Of a stretch of DNA of 64,000 nt, positions 36,337 through 47,300 are shown piece by piece. The translations under genes were made by a program, and so were the position numbers. Each line of letters begins with the position of its first letter. The stretch's first letter is position 1. The DNA is from Scilla litardierei (taxonomy: Eukaryota > Streptophyta > Magnoliopsida > Asparagales > Asparagaceae): assembly GCA_030789695.1 (NCBI GenBank), contig CM061130.1, forward strand, positions 12,639,860-12,703,859, in the 5' to 3' direction. The notes under the pieces are model-generated. The model was not told the DNA's origin. It did no database searches and worked only from the letters and a program-made list of their open reading frames with translations.

Positions 36337-36677
36337 GTTAAGGTCAAAAATGACCGAAACAATTGAGTTGCTGACGTGGACCCTTTCCTGCTGAGTCAGA
36401 GCCTTGTCAGCCAGTTGAGTGGGACCCTAGGTTGGAAGAACCACGGTTGTTGATGGATAATGGTTGATTTATGATGCTCCGTCGACCCTCGAGCGGTACA
36501 TATTTCGATCGATCGAGGCCGAGAAGCTCAAGAACGACCCCCCCCTCAGGTAGGATCGAGGCTCGAAGATCTGCACCACAAGGAAGGTTAGGGGGTCGGA
36601 TATGGGTCCCGACCCAAATCCCCTCCGATGTTTAAGTTAGAATGGGGACTTAAGAGAGGGAGAAAGCTTGGAGCAGT
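36336..36677 (+). repeat. Possible Tat-like gypsy LTR fragment
   Basis: Begins TGTTAAGGTC and includes CCCCTCCGATGTTTAAGTTAG followed by purine-rich GAGAGGGAGAAAG, a combination common in plant Tat/Ogre-type LTRs. Cut at 36677 by element D. Assignment rests on general resemblance. Confidence 0.35.
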
Positions 36678-36995
36678 TGATGTGTCCATATTTTCCACTA
36701 TTTTCATATCATCATTTCATTGCATTCCATGCCATATTCGCATCCAAATCCCAATTTTACTACAATATCGTGTTTTCTGACGTTATATTTAAGTTTCGTA
36801 GTGTTTTATGAGTTTTTAGGGATTTTGGAGCGATTTGGGACCCCACTTGGGTATGGACACATCCGTCACACCCGTGAGCTCATTGGTGAAGCCCTACAGG
36901 AGTTTGCCATGTTCTGGGATCCTCGGGAGGAGTGAAGAAGAGAGCAGGAGGGAGAGAGCAGCCTTCAGAAGCTTCAGCAAGATTTTCCCAGGCTG

Positions 36996-37309
36996 CTCGG
37001 TCGAGCAGTACATATGCTCGGACCGAGCAGATGCAAATAAGAAGATGGAGAAGATACGTAGATGGCTCGGACCGAGCAGTTCATTTGCTCGGTCGAGCAA
37101 CCTTTCCTCCTAAAGCTGAGGCAATCCAGCGCACGGCCCGAGCAGCTCTCCAATGACCGAGTCAGCCTCTGCTCAGACCGAGCAGAGCTGAATCGGCCCG
37201 TGCAGGCAGAGTAAAGAAATTGGAGATTTTCGATTCCATGTCAAGCTCGATCGAGCAGCACAGCTGCTCGGACCGAGCGACCGGCCGAGCAACAAATTGC
37301 TCGACCGAG
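36996..37309 (+). repeat. Palindrome array (CTCGGTCGAG type), D LTR
   Basis: About a dozen sites such as GCTCGGTCGAGCA, GCTCGGACCGAGC and CTCGACCGAG. Two more fall beyond A near 59442-59470. The A insertion point lies within a CTCGACCGAG site. Confidence 0.8.
37305..37309. repeat. Left target-site duplication of A (CCGAG)
   Basis: Repeated at 59437-59441 after the A 3' LTR. Confidence 0.9.
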
Positions 37310-37555
37310 TGACGTACGTTTATATTTCATATATTCGCGCACGTTTTCTTTTGTGTTTCTCCGTGTTTTTCCGCCGTCTCTTATTCGTTTTCGTGTATTT
37401 TACCGTTTTCTTTCACTTTTCTTTGTTTTTCCATGATTGCAGGGGATTGACCACGTAGGGGACGTTTAACGATGATATCCCAAGTCCCCGGAGCAACGGG
37501 AGAAGTCACGCGTGATCCAGGGGGTCAAACGCCAAAGAATTCATCTTTCAGCCCC

Positions 37556-37927
37556 TCACCCGGTCGGTTGGTCATCTCCAACCGATCGGGTGATGCACGC
37601 GTGCACCACCCGGTCTCTGCCGCAGCTCACAAAGAAGTCACCCGACCGGTTCGCAGACCGGTTCAGCGGGGGCTATTCGCTGTTTTCTCGAAGCAAAACG
37701 CCAACCGATCGGGTGACTCTCACCCGATCGGTTCACCTGTAGCTGAAGAAGAAGAGCTGAAGACACGGACGTCGAACCGATCGATTCACCCGACTGCTCC
37801 AAGATCCAACCGGTCACTCAAGAACTCACCCGACCGGTTCAGGTGATCGGGTGAAAGCTCGCCGTCTTCTGTTATTATTTTGTAACGGATCAACCGATCG
37901 GTTGACTTGTCAACCGATCGGTTGATG
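37556..37927 (+). repeat. Palindrome array (CCGATCGG type), A 5' LTR
   Basis: More than ten sites including CCAACCGATCGGGTG, CACCCGATCGGTTC and a closing pair of CAACCGATCGGTTG. The 3' LTR copy is at about 58124-58497. Confidence 0.85.
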
Positions 37928-37934
37928 CGACGGT

Positions 37935-37944
37935 CTATAAATAG
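37935..37944 (+). promoter_or_regulatory. TATA box of A 5' LTR
   Basis: CTATAAATAG eight bases after the last palindrome; 3' LTR copy at 58503-58512. Confidence 0.7.
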
Positions 37945-38161
37945 AACCCCTAGGGTTCCAGAAACGAGAGCTGTTATTTTTTCTACTGTTTTTTTTTCCT
38001 TGTGACGGCTGTAATTGTTACTCTTTCATAAGTTTTCAGATCTTTCTAAAATTTTAGTATTGTCTTTATTACTCTATTACTTCCGCATTGCAATTGTCCG
38101 ATTATGATTCCAACAGTTAAATTTCATTTAGATCGCTTTTTCATGAATTTTTGTGAGTAGT

Positions 38162-38485
38162 TCCCAAATCTGGGATTTTGGTGGAAACCCCTTCGGGGGC
38201 TCTTCCCGATGCGTCCATAGGGTTAGGAAATCGATAGGGAGTAGGAATCTAATGGTTACGCGGGGTGTTTCATTGTCATCGGCGGGAAAAAGACCGCCTT
38301 TGACCGTTGGGCCAAGGGGGAATAAACTTGGCGGTTGACTCCCTAGCCATAGCTCACACCTTTAGCGTAGACGCCGAATCCTAGCACGCGGGAGCGGCAG
38401 GATGAGACGTTGGGAGATATCGTTGCGGGCTTAGTGCTCCCGAGATCGATCAGTGTTAATGGACACGGGAGTGCCCACTGATCGA
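38162..38485 (+). other. Structured leader segment in A LTR
   Basis: Inverted repeats in order: TCCCA-aatc-TGGGA (38162-38175); CCCC-ttcg-GGGG (38188-38199), a C(UUCG)G-type tetraloop if transcribed; GGCGG-8 nt-CCGCC (38281-38298); GCCAAG-10 nt-CTTGGC (38311-38332); TCGATCAGTG-20 nt-CACTGATCGA (38446-38485, 10 perfect pairs). All lie downstream of the TATA box and recur in the B LTRs. Confidence 0.6.
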
Positions 38486-38875
38486 ATCCGGGAAATCCGG
38501 TGTATCATCCTGGGCACCGACCGGAATATCGGGCCCATGGGACGCCGGTACCACTTTCAGAGGCAACGTCTCACCATTAGACCCTAATCTCGATCGCTAT
38601 CCATACCCGTAGGCCGTATCGGCGAGAGTCTCTCGTCGGTTTGGAAACCAAAGTCCCGGGTTTTCTTTCTTGTTGTTCATACCCTTTTATTTCCTTTCGT
38701 GACAACCATTCACCGATTCGGGCTAGCTCGCCCCTCGGGGTGATTTAGGTCCTACCTGACCCAAGCACAACCTCGCCTCCCTGAGTTAGATATTACCACA
38801 CCCTACACTAACCGTGAAACTTGTGGTAAACGACACCGCGCCGCCGCGACGCAAGCGGGGCGCCGGTCAAGTTTA

Positions 38876-38893
38876 TGGCGCCGTTGCCCGGGA
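38876..38893 (+). other. A primer-binding site (tRNA-Asp)
   Basis: TGGCGCCGTTGCCCGGGA, one change from the perfect match seen in C. Confidence 0.88.
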
Positions 38894-39062
38894 TGCAACG
38901 TGCTTGTTATTTTAGGATCTCTTGAACCCTCGTGTCTAGCTCATATCCCTACCTCGCGATAATTTTCGCATTCTCCTTTTTCTTTTTTATTTTTCTTATT
39001 TTTATTTCTTATTTTATCTGTTTCTTTCCCACTTGTCGCTTCACTGGTGTTTGTTGTTTTTC

Positions 39063-41821
39063 ATGCGCAGGAGTTCAAGGAGTCTTGACGACTTGATTCC
39101 CCTCGATCCAGAGATTAACGCCACCCTTAGGCGTTTGGCCGCCGAGAAGCGAAGAAGAGAAGATCCCGAATCCATGGAGGAGAACACCCCACCTCACAAG
39201 TCTCTGCTGGAGTACTCGATGCCATCCATCGAGTCGACTTCCGCCATCCGATCTCCAGCTATCGCGGCCCAAAGCTTTGAGCTGAAGCCGTCTCTAGTGA
39301 CATGGATCCAGCAGGACCAGTTTACGGGTGCACCCATGGAGAGCCCGATCGAGCACCTGGACTCCTTCTTGGAGAAGTGTGACACCTTCCGGATTAATGG
39401 TGTCACGACAGAGGCTATCCGTCTGAAGCTGTTCCCCTTCTCTTTGCGAGACAAAGCCAAGCAATGGCTAAGGGGGAAGTACCCCAACACTTTCAACACC
39501 TGGGAGAAGCTCTCCAACGCTTTTCTGACGAAATTCTTTCCTCCGGGGAAGACCATGAAGTTGAGGAGTGAGATCTCCTCCTTCTCCCAGGCCAGCCACG
39601 AGTCCTTGCATGAAGCTTGGACGAGATATAAAGAGATGCAAAGAAGATGCCCTCACCATGAGCTTCCGAAGTGGCAGATTATTAATCTGTTCTACAATGG
39701 GTTGAGGGATGACCTGAAATCTTCTATGGACGCCGCGGTCGGGGGTTCCTTCATGTCTAGAAGCGAGGAGGATGCCGGGCATATTCTGGAAAATATGGCA
39801 TCCAACAATGAGCGGTGGTGTGACGAGAGAGCCACACCAAGATCCGAGGGTATACATAGAGTCGAGGACGTCGACAAACTATCAAGCAAGTTCGACTTGC
39901 TTTCGACCCAGATCTCCGCACTAATGGTAGGAGCCGGTGGGGCCGGTACACAGCAAATTTCTGCGGTTGAGTCCGAATTCTTTGGGGAATTCGACGGTGG
40001 AGGCCTCTCACCACCGTTGGATCAGGCGAGCGCACTATTTTACAACCCCACGGGAAATGCGCCGTATCCGTCAAGGACAAATTCCAACCCGGCCTACTCT
40101 CCAAACAACAGGAACCACCCAAACTTCAGCTACCGGCCACCATTTCAGCCCTCACCGCCTCAGCAGCCGCAGCAACAACTTATCAGCCGGCTAGGCCACA
40201 GCAGAATCAGGTTCAGCAGCAACCATTTCAGCAGCAACCATTTCAGCAACAACCTCAGCAACAATCTTACGCCCCCAGGAATCAACAGCCGTTCCAGCAG
40301 CAGCAGCAGTATGGCCAACAGAGGGCCGTCTCTCCGGTTGAGTCTCTCTTGACTCAATATATTACCAACCAGGAGAGAATCAACCAAAAGCTGGAAATGG
40401 GTCAACGGACCCTCACGGACCAAGTAACCCAGCCGGGGTTACAAGTGGCGAACCTTGCACGGTCACAAAACCAATTGCCGCCACAACCGGAGGTGAACCC
40501 GAGGGGAGCAACCCAAACATCGGCACTCGTGCACGAGCACGCGAATGTGTCCGCTATCGTTCTGAGAAGCGGGACACAAATTCCTACTAGAGTGCCCCCT
40601 AGCAACCCGGAAGCACCATTGGTCGTTGAGAGACCGACCGAAAAATCAAATGACACCTGTGCTTCGTCATCAAATCTTATGACTCCGGAGGGAGCCTCTG
40701 AAGAAGAGAAGAAGAAGGAGGAAGAGAGCCCGAAAGTGTATAAACCCGTTGTGCCATTTCCACAACGGTTGGCTCAGGCAAAAATTGATGAGAAATATGG
40801 CAAGTTCTTCGCCATGGTCAAGGACCTAAGCCTGCAAATCCCCTCCCTAGAAGCAATCGAAACAATCCCCTCCTATGCAAAATTCTTGAAAGATTTGGTG
40901 ACTAGAGAGTCTAGAAAGGAGAAAGTAGTGCTGACGGCGGAATGTAGCGCTCTTATTCAGAGGGCAAACCCGCCTAAACTCAAGGACCCGGGGAGCTTCT
41001 CTATTCCTTGCACGATCGGGGCTATGAAGATTCATCGTGCACTCGTCGACCTAGGAGCGAGTGTTAGCCTGATGCCCTTGTCGATGTACAGAAGGATAGG
41101 AATGGGTGATTTGGAGCCCACCGGTATGACCCTACAACTAGCTGACCGGTCGGTCAAATATCCGGTGTGAGTTGTTGATGACCTCCCCGTAAATGTGAGA
41201 GGGGTGCATGTGCCTGTGGACTTTGTAGTCATGGACATGCCCGAAGACGCACACACCCCCATTATCCTGGGACGACCTTTCATGGCCACTGCTGGCGTTC
41301 TAATAGATGTGAAGAACGGAAAACTCTCTTTGAACGTCAGCGGAGAGAAAGTTGAGTTTGATCTGGGGTTGTCCATGAAGCACCCCGATCCCCCTGATGA
41401 CCCTCGGTGCAATTTGCTTGAGATAGAAGAAGAAAAAGCTGCAGAGGAGAGCTCCTGGGAGATTCTCCTGAGAAACCCCCCCCCCCCCGATGACTTGGGG
41501 GATTCAGAAGATGGAAACGGCCCCGAGTACAAAGAAGCTGCTGGAAAACCGAGTGCAGCGAGAACGACCCCTCCCGGGTTCCCCAAGGCTCCTCCTGCGA
41601 GGAGAACGTGGAAAGAGCCCACGGACCTCACTAAACATGAGGTCCGGATCCTGAAGAAGATGGCGGGAAGCGCCAACACCAAGGAAAAGCCCCCGGATCC
41701 CAAGAACAAGGGGAGGGTAGTCGAGCAAGTATTTTTCCAGCCGCTGACTACTCCAAGCGCCTTCAGCTCCAATGAGGAAGAGATGCCGAAATTTGGGCAT
41801 CACCCGTATCAGCCACCATGA
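39063..41821 (+). pseudogene. gag: A gag-protease polyprotein, one frameshift and one stop
   Basis: Starts at the ATG at 39063. The frame is open to about 40185, shifts there, stays open to a TGA at 41168, and resumes in the same frame to the natural stop at 41819-41821. A basic leader precedes a retrotransposon Gag core (FELKPSLVTWIQQDQFTG near residue 75, then SLRDKAKQWLRG, LSNAFLTKFFPPGKT, ELPKWQIINLFYNGL), a Gln/Pro-rich linker without a CCHC knuckle, and an aspartic protease (RALVDLGASVSLMPLS near 41035, IILGRPFMATAG near 41263). The last ~140 residues form an acidic and Pro-rich tail; no RT follows. Confidence 0.88.
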
Positions 41822-42016
41822 GCATCTCTTGCGGGCGTCGAGCCAACGACGTTAAACAAGTGCGCTTCATGGGAGGCAACCCATGTTCTAAACTTTTTCT
41901 CCAATTTTTAGTGTTATTTTTTACTTTATTTTATCTATTTTTATAAATAAAATCAGCCGCGAGAACATCCGTTCGGGGACTTAAACAATTCTATTGGTTT
42001 TTGCAGGAAACAAGCC

Positions 42017-42361
42017 CCAACCGATCGGGTGACAACTCACCCGATCGGTTGGGATGTATCAGATACATGTCGAGATCTGTCCCCATATGACCCGATCGGT
42101 TGAGTAATGAAGAGACCGGGTGGCAGACCGGGTGAGCTGGGGAGAACTCTCGGAAATTTTTGGGGAATATCAACCGATCGGTTGAGTTCGAGCGCGATCG
42201 GTTGACGTGACCGGGTGAGCAGCCCTACGTTCTCAGGAAAATGAATGGAGCGGCCAACCGATCGGTTGAGAAGTCACCCGACCGGTTCGCCTGTAGCATT
42301 TCTTCGGCAAGATTTTCGACCTAACCGTCAACCGACCGGGTGACAAGTCACCCGATCAGTT
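42017..42361 (+). repeat. Internal palindrome array of A (CCGATCGG type)
   Basis: About eight palindromes of the LTR type recur here (CCAACCGATCGGGTG, ACCCGATCGGTTGG, CAACCGATCGGTTG) between gag-protease and third ORF. Equivalent to 23246-23602 of B. Confidence 0.85.
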
Positions 42362-42373
42362 CGACTTAAAACC

Positions 42374-42383
42374 CTATATAAAC
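42374..42383 (+). promoter_or_regulatory. Internal TATA box of A
   Basis: CTATATAAAC 13 bases after the array. Element C is inserted 12 bases downstream, so it separates this promoter from the third ORF of A. Confidence 0.6.
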
Positions 42384-42390
42384 CCCCCCG

Positions 42391-42395
42391 ACACC
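42391..42395. repeat. Left target-site duplication of C (ACACC)
   Basis: Repeated at 55330-55334. Confidence 0.9.
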
Positions 42396-42690
42396 TGATC
42401 ACTCCTTATTTTACACCTTTTTCCCGCATTTTTGCATGCCATTTAGATCGCCCAAATCATGTTTTTCACGATATATCGACGATATTGCGATGCTTTTCAT
42501 GATTTGTTGTTTTTGTCGCATTTCAGGTGATTTGGCGTGATTTGGAGTGATCTCGAGATGCGCTTACTCTAGACGGTCACCGACGACCTCCCCGAGGAGT
42601 ATTTTTGCTGTTGGAGAGGAGCGGAAGAAGAATGGACGTCACAGGAGCGACGAGGAGGCCAAAATAAGCATATTGGGCATGTTTTGTGTC

Positions 42691-43074
42691 CCACTCGGCC
42701 GAGTGGAGGAGCCACTCGGCCGACCAGCGAGACACCGCTCGGCCGACCAGTTCAGACACGACTCCTATGTGCACTCGGCCGAGCGACGGAGACCACATCG
42801 GCCGAGTGACTACATCCCGTCCGCCCGAGTGGCGCCCAGACGAAGCCCTTCAAAAATCTCCAAGTTACTGTTTTTCGGCTGCCTGAGCTTCAGAAGATCC
42901 ACTCGACCGAGTGGATAATCACGTCCGCCCGAGTACAATGAAGCCATCGGCCGAGTGACGACAACTCACTCGGCCGAGCGACTCCCGAGGAGAAGACCCC
43001 TGAAGACCCCGACTTACTGGAAAATTACAGGGTTTTCACTCGGCTGAGCGACTTTTGTCCCTCGGCCGAGTGCG
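42691..43074 (+). repeat. Palindrome array (CTCGGCCGAG type), C 5' LTR
   Basis: About fifteen sites such as CACTCGGCCGAGTGG and half-changed variants. The 3' LTR copy is at about 53803-54186. Confidence 0.85.
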
Positions 43075-43153
43075 ACGCGCTGCCTGTAGCGAAAATTGCG
43101 GAAAACAGGCTGCGCAGGGGTATTTTGGTCACAGTTTTGGACGATTTTGGGGG

Positions 43154-43163
43154 CTATTTAACC
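43154..43163 (+). promoter_or_regulatory. TATA-like box of C 5' LTR
   Basis: GGCTATTTAACCCC about 80 bases after the array; 3' LTR copy at 54268-54277. Weaker match than in other LTRs. Confidence 0.5.
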
Positions 43164-43555
43164 CCTGTTTTTACCCTAGTTTTAGAGAGCTTCTTCTTAG
43201 ATTTTTTATAGCTTTTAGATTAGCTTTTTAGTTTTATTCTTGGGATTGGAGAAGAGACAAAAATTGGATTTTTGTTGGATTAATTGAAGAACTCCATTGG
43301 TTTGTGTTTTCTCTTCTCTAAAAATTCTATTTTTATTGCATATCTCAATATTGTGATGAATTCTATTGCTTATTTCATTAATTATTTTTGTGATCTTGAT
43401 ATGAATTGTGAGTAGTCGCCACGTCTTGGGGCGTGGGGATGAACCCTACAAGCCCAATTTCATATTTGTGATGAATTAGTAGAAATTTTGCTAGAATTGA
43501 TATCTAGGGATTAGATTGGGATCAATTTACTACGGATGGCTAGGAGTTCATACCG

Positions 43556-43853
43556 ATTGGGATTTGCAAGAGATTGGATCCCAATTCGATAGGAAACCCT
43601 AGAAATCCGAATTGGGTTGGAATCGAATTTCCGTAGTATCGGTTTGCAAGAGATTGGACCGATACTAGGGTTTCCGGTTGCAATTCCGTGCTAATACCCG
43701 TTTGTAAGAGATTGGACGGGTAGGAACTATCCCAAACTAGGTCGCGAGCCGAGTTTGCAAGAGATTGGACTCGGTGCACGATTGGACGATGATGTTGATC
43801 CTAATGCTAGCTTCTCTAGGCTAGGGTTTGCAAGAGATTGGACCCAAACCTAG
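43556..43853 (+). other. Five-hairpin array with constant 14-nt loop, C 5' LTR
   Basis: The loop TTGCAAGAGATTGG (one copy TTGTAAGAGATTGG) occurs five times, each flanked by its own complementary arms: ATTGGGAT/ATCCCAAT (43556-43585), TAGTATCGGT/ACCGATACTA (43634-43667), TACCCGT/ACGGGTA (43695-43722), CCGAGT/ACTCGG (43749-43774), and GGGT/ACCC with outer CTAGG/CCTAG (43816-43853). Arms have no sequence in common between hairpins. The array is 400-700 bases downstream of the TATA-like box, so in the RNA leader. The 3' LTR copy is at about 54668-54965. Confidence 0.8.
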
Positions 43854-44221
43854 GATAGCAATAGACCTGCAACAGCGCGAGAGCGTGAGCTTGGTTCTAC
43901 ATTTAGTTGCAACTAGTTCATCCAAAATCTTAATCTAGCAATTTTGATACTGATGCACCACATTCATGAAATATGGTGAGTAGCGGGAATTCCCCATTCC
44001 CTAGACGTTCTTTATTTGATTTGATATTTCCACACTTTGTCTGACGATTGTGACAGGATCGCCAAAGGCAAATCTTCTTTCTTCTTAAATAGACAGGTTG
44101 ATTGGAGCAAGCACGGTCATTCGTCCTCCCTGTGTTCGATAACCCGCTCGCTGCTACACCGTGCACTTGCGGTAAAACTACAACCGTTCTTTAGGGTTAC
44201 ATCCCGGAGCGATCAAGTTTT

Positions 44222-44239
44222 TGGCGCCGTTGCCGGGGA
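44222..44239 (+). other. C primer-binding site (tRNA-Asp)
   Basis: TGGCGCCGTTGCCGGGGA, perfect, six bases after the LTR. Confidence 0.93.
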
Positions 44240-44355
44240 GGGCATTTCGATGGTGTTCGCCATCGACCACCCGGTTACTTCTTCTTTCTCTCTTTCTTTA
44301 CTTTCTTCTATTTGCATATTCTCCCTGTATTTTGCATAAGGTCTTTGCAGGAAGA

Positions 44356-47300
44356 ATGGAGGATGCAATGTCAACAATAGAACTCAGTCAGGAAGACTAT
44401 GACTCCTTCACAGACCTCCTTAAGGAGCTTGTCGATGAGGTCCACGCTACCGGAGCTTTTGCTATCGACGTCAAGGACCCTGACGAGCAACTGTTTGCTA
44501 GTTTTGTGATGGACCAAGTCTCTCCGGAGGGGACTATCGGGGGCAATGTCAGAGTTGATGTGATGGACGACAAGCTATATTTTGAAGACGGTAGAACAAG
44601 TGTCGAGGATCACTACACTCCGGGAGGATCTTCAGAGCAAACCAACGTTCAGGGAGTTACACCCCAAGACACTTACTCTTGCTTCTATGAGTCGTCTGAT
44701 GTGTTTCTTGATTCCAGGAACGAACCGGAGCCGAGTGAAAGCTCTGAAGATGCTAGCACAGAATCGGAGAGCGCCTATTTCGATGCATCATCCTCACTAA
44801 GTAGTGAGTCTGACTCTTCACAAGAGAGCGCGCCACCTGAGCACGAGCTAGACCTGAATGGCAAGGAAGAAGCGAAACTCATGCGAGCCGATGAAGTAGA
44901 AGGAGCGGTGCCTCTTCAGGTAGAACTTAAACAATTACCTCCGAATCTAAGGTACGCCTTTTTGGGTAACAAATTAACTTTCCCGGTGATAGTAAACTCC
45001 CACCTCGCGCCAGACCAACTTGAAAAACTCCTAGACGTTCTTAGGAGCCATAAAGATGTCCTGGGATACACTATCTCCGATCTAAAAGGGATAAGCCCTA
45101 GGCTTTGCACGCATAGGATCCACTTGGAGGATACCGACGCCACCTCCATAGAGCCTCAAAGGCGGTTAAACCCGAACATGAAGGAGGTGGTTAAAAAGGA
45201 AATCCTAAAATTGCTAGAAGCCGGTATAATTTATCCTATCTCAGACAGTAGATGGGTTAGCCCCGTTCACGTCGTCCCCAAGAAAGGGGGGATGACTGTC
45301 ATAAAAAATGAAAAAGGTGAGCCCATATCTACGCGCACCGTCACGGGATGGCGAATGTCCATTGACTATAGGAAACTCAATAAAGCCACCCGAAAGGACC
45401 ATTACCCATTGCCCTTCATTGATCAAATGCTTGAACGCCTTGCAAAACATAAATACTTTTGCTATCTAGATGGGTATTCGGGATTCTTCCAAATCCCTTT
45501 GCATGAAGATGACCAAGAGAAGACAACGTTCACTTGTCCCTATGGCACCTATGCCTACCGTAGGATGCCGTTTGGCCTTTGTAATGCTCCCGCCACCTTT
45601 CAAAGGTGTATGACGTCCATATTTTCCGATTACATTGAAAATATTATGGAAGTTTTTATGGATGATTTCTCGGTTTATGGAAGTAAGTTTGACTCTTGCT
45701 TGGAAAATCTTACTAAAGTCCTAAAAAGGTGCCAACAAAACAATCTCACTCTCAATTGGGAGAAGTGTCACTTCATGGTCACGGAAGGTATAGTTCTCGG
45801 ACATCTTGTCTCTTCGAGAGGAATTGAGGTAGATAAAGCAAAGATTGAGGTAATCGAGAAACTCCCTCCTCCTATTAATGTCAAGGGCATTAGGGGCTTC
45901 CTTGGTCACGCGGGGTTTTACCGTCGCTTCATCAAGGATTTCGCCTCGATTGCCCGACCACTTACTTCTTTGCTCGCTAAAGATATTCCTTTTGTTTTTT
46001 CAGGAGAATGCTTGCAAGCCTTCAACACCTTGAAGGAAGCACTAGTCTCCGCTCCCATCATACAACCACCGGATTGGAGCATTCCTTTTGAGCTAATGTG
46101 TGATGCTAGCGACCAAGCCATTGGAGCGGTGTTGGGACAAAGAAAAGATAAGAAGCTTCATGCGATATACTATGCGAGCAAGACATTGGATGACGCGCAG
46201 AAAAACTACACAACTACCGAGAAAGAGCTTCTAGCGGTCGTCTATTCCATAGAGAAGTTTCGCTCCTACCTCCTCGGTTCCAAGGTGATTGTCCACACCG
46301 ACCATGCGGCATTGAAGTATCTTTTAAATAAGAAGGAGGCCAAACCTCGGTTGATTAGGTGGATACTCTTGTTGCAAGAATTCGACTTAGAGATCAGAGA
46401 CAAGAATGGTACGGACAATGTCGTGGCGGATCATTTATCTAGGCTCATTCGCGACAAGGAGGATGTGAGTTTGCCTATCGACGACACTTTCGTGGATGAG
46501 AGGCTATATGCCATAAGGACCGGAGAGGTCCCTTGGTACGCGGACTTCGTCAACTACTTGGCTTGTGGAATTAAACCGCATGGGATGCCCACGCATCAAA
46601 AGAGAAGATTTCTTCATGAAGTCCGTAGCTATTTCTGGGAAGATCCATACCTCTTTAAGATATGCAAGGATAGCGTCATTCGGAGGTGTGTTTCTAAAGA
46701 GGAGGCGACATCCATCATTTTGCATTGCCATGGTCTGCCATGCGGAGGACATCATGCCGCCTCTAAAACTACCGCTAAAATTTTGCAGAGCGGGTTCTTC
46801 TGGCCGACAATGTTTAAAGACACCCACGACTTTGTAAAGGGGTGCGATAGATGCCAACGGACCGGGAACATCTCCAAGCGCAATGAGATGCCAATGAGGC
46901 CCATCCAAGAAATTGAGCTTTTTGATTGTTGGGGAGTGGACTTCATGGGACCATTTCCGTCGAGCAATGGCAACAAATACATCCTATTGGCCGTCGACTA
47001 TGTCTCCAAATGGGTGGAAGCAATCGCCACCCCTACTAATGATGCAAGGGTCGTCTCCAAGTTCTTCAAGCAAAATATCTTCACGCGCTTTGGAGTGCCG
47101 CGTACCTTGATAAGCGACGGGGGAAGCCACTTTATAGAGAACAAGTTTGAAGCCATGCTAAAGAAGTACGGAGTAAACCATAGAGTTGGCATGGCATATC
47201 ACCCCCAGACTAGCGGCCAAGTAAAAGTCTCAAATAGAGAGATCAAGCAAATTCTTGAGAAGACCGTGGATCGATCTAGAAAGGATTGGTCGATGAAGCT

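Larger units (their letters stand above)
37310..38869 (+). repeat. A 5' LTR
   Basis: 1560 bp, TGACGTACG...CGCCGGTCA. Over 90% similar by eye to the B LTRs. Contains a palindrome array (37556-37927), TATA box (37935-37944) and stable hairpins downstream. Confidence 0.93.
42396..44215 (+). repeat. C 5' LTR
   Basis: 1820 bp, TGATCACTCC...GAGCGATCA. Palindrome array 42691-43074, TATA-like CTATTTAACC at 43154-43163, constant-loop hairpins 43556-43853. Confidence 0.93.

Noticed and set aside
37472..37846. A ~124-codon ORF across the palindrome array, present in all A and B LTR copies (also 19422-19799, 28632-29009, 58040-58414)
   Set aside because: It lies upstream of the TATA box, its composition follows the CCGATCGG repeats, which contain no stops in several frames, and no domain is visible. 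Shared by descent of the LTR.
38153..38338. A 61-codon ORF in the transcribed part of each A/B LTR
   Set aside because: It lacks an ATG start and overlaps the structured leader hairpins; no coding signature.
43381..43450. A tRNA or small RNA gene near the LTR TGTGAGTAGTCGCC segment
   Set aside because: No cloverleaf or B-box arrangement could be drawn.
44221..44355. Signal-peptide-like N-terminus on C pol if read from the primer site
   Set aside because: That start is a non-ATG codon inside the primer-binding site; the first ATG after the leader is at 44356, so the hydrophobic stretch is untranslated leader.
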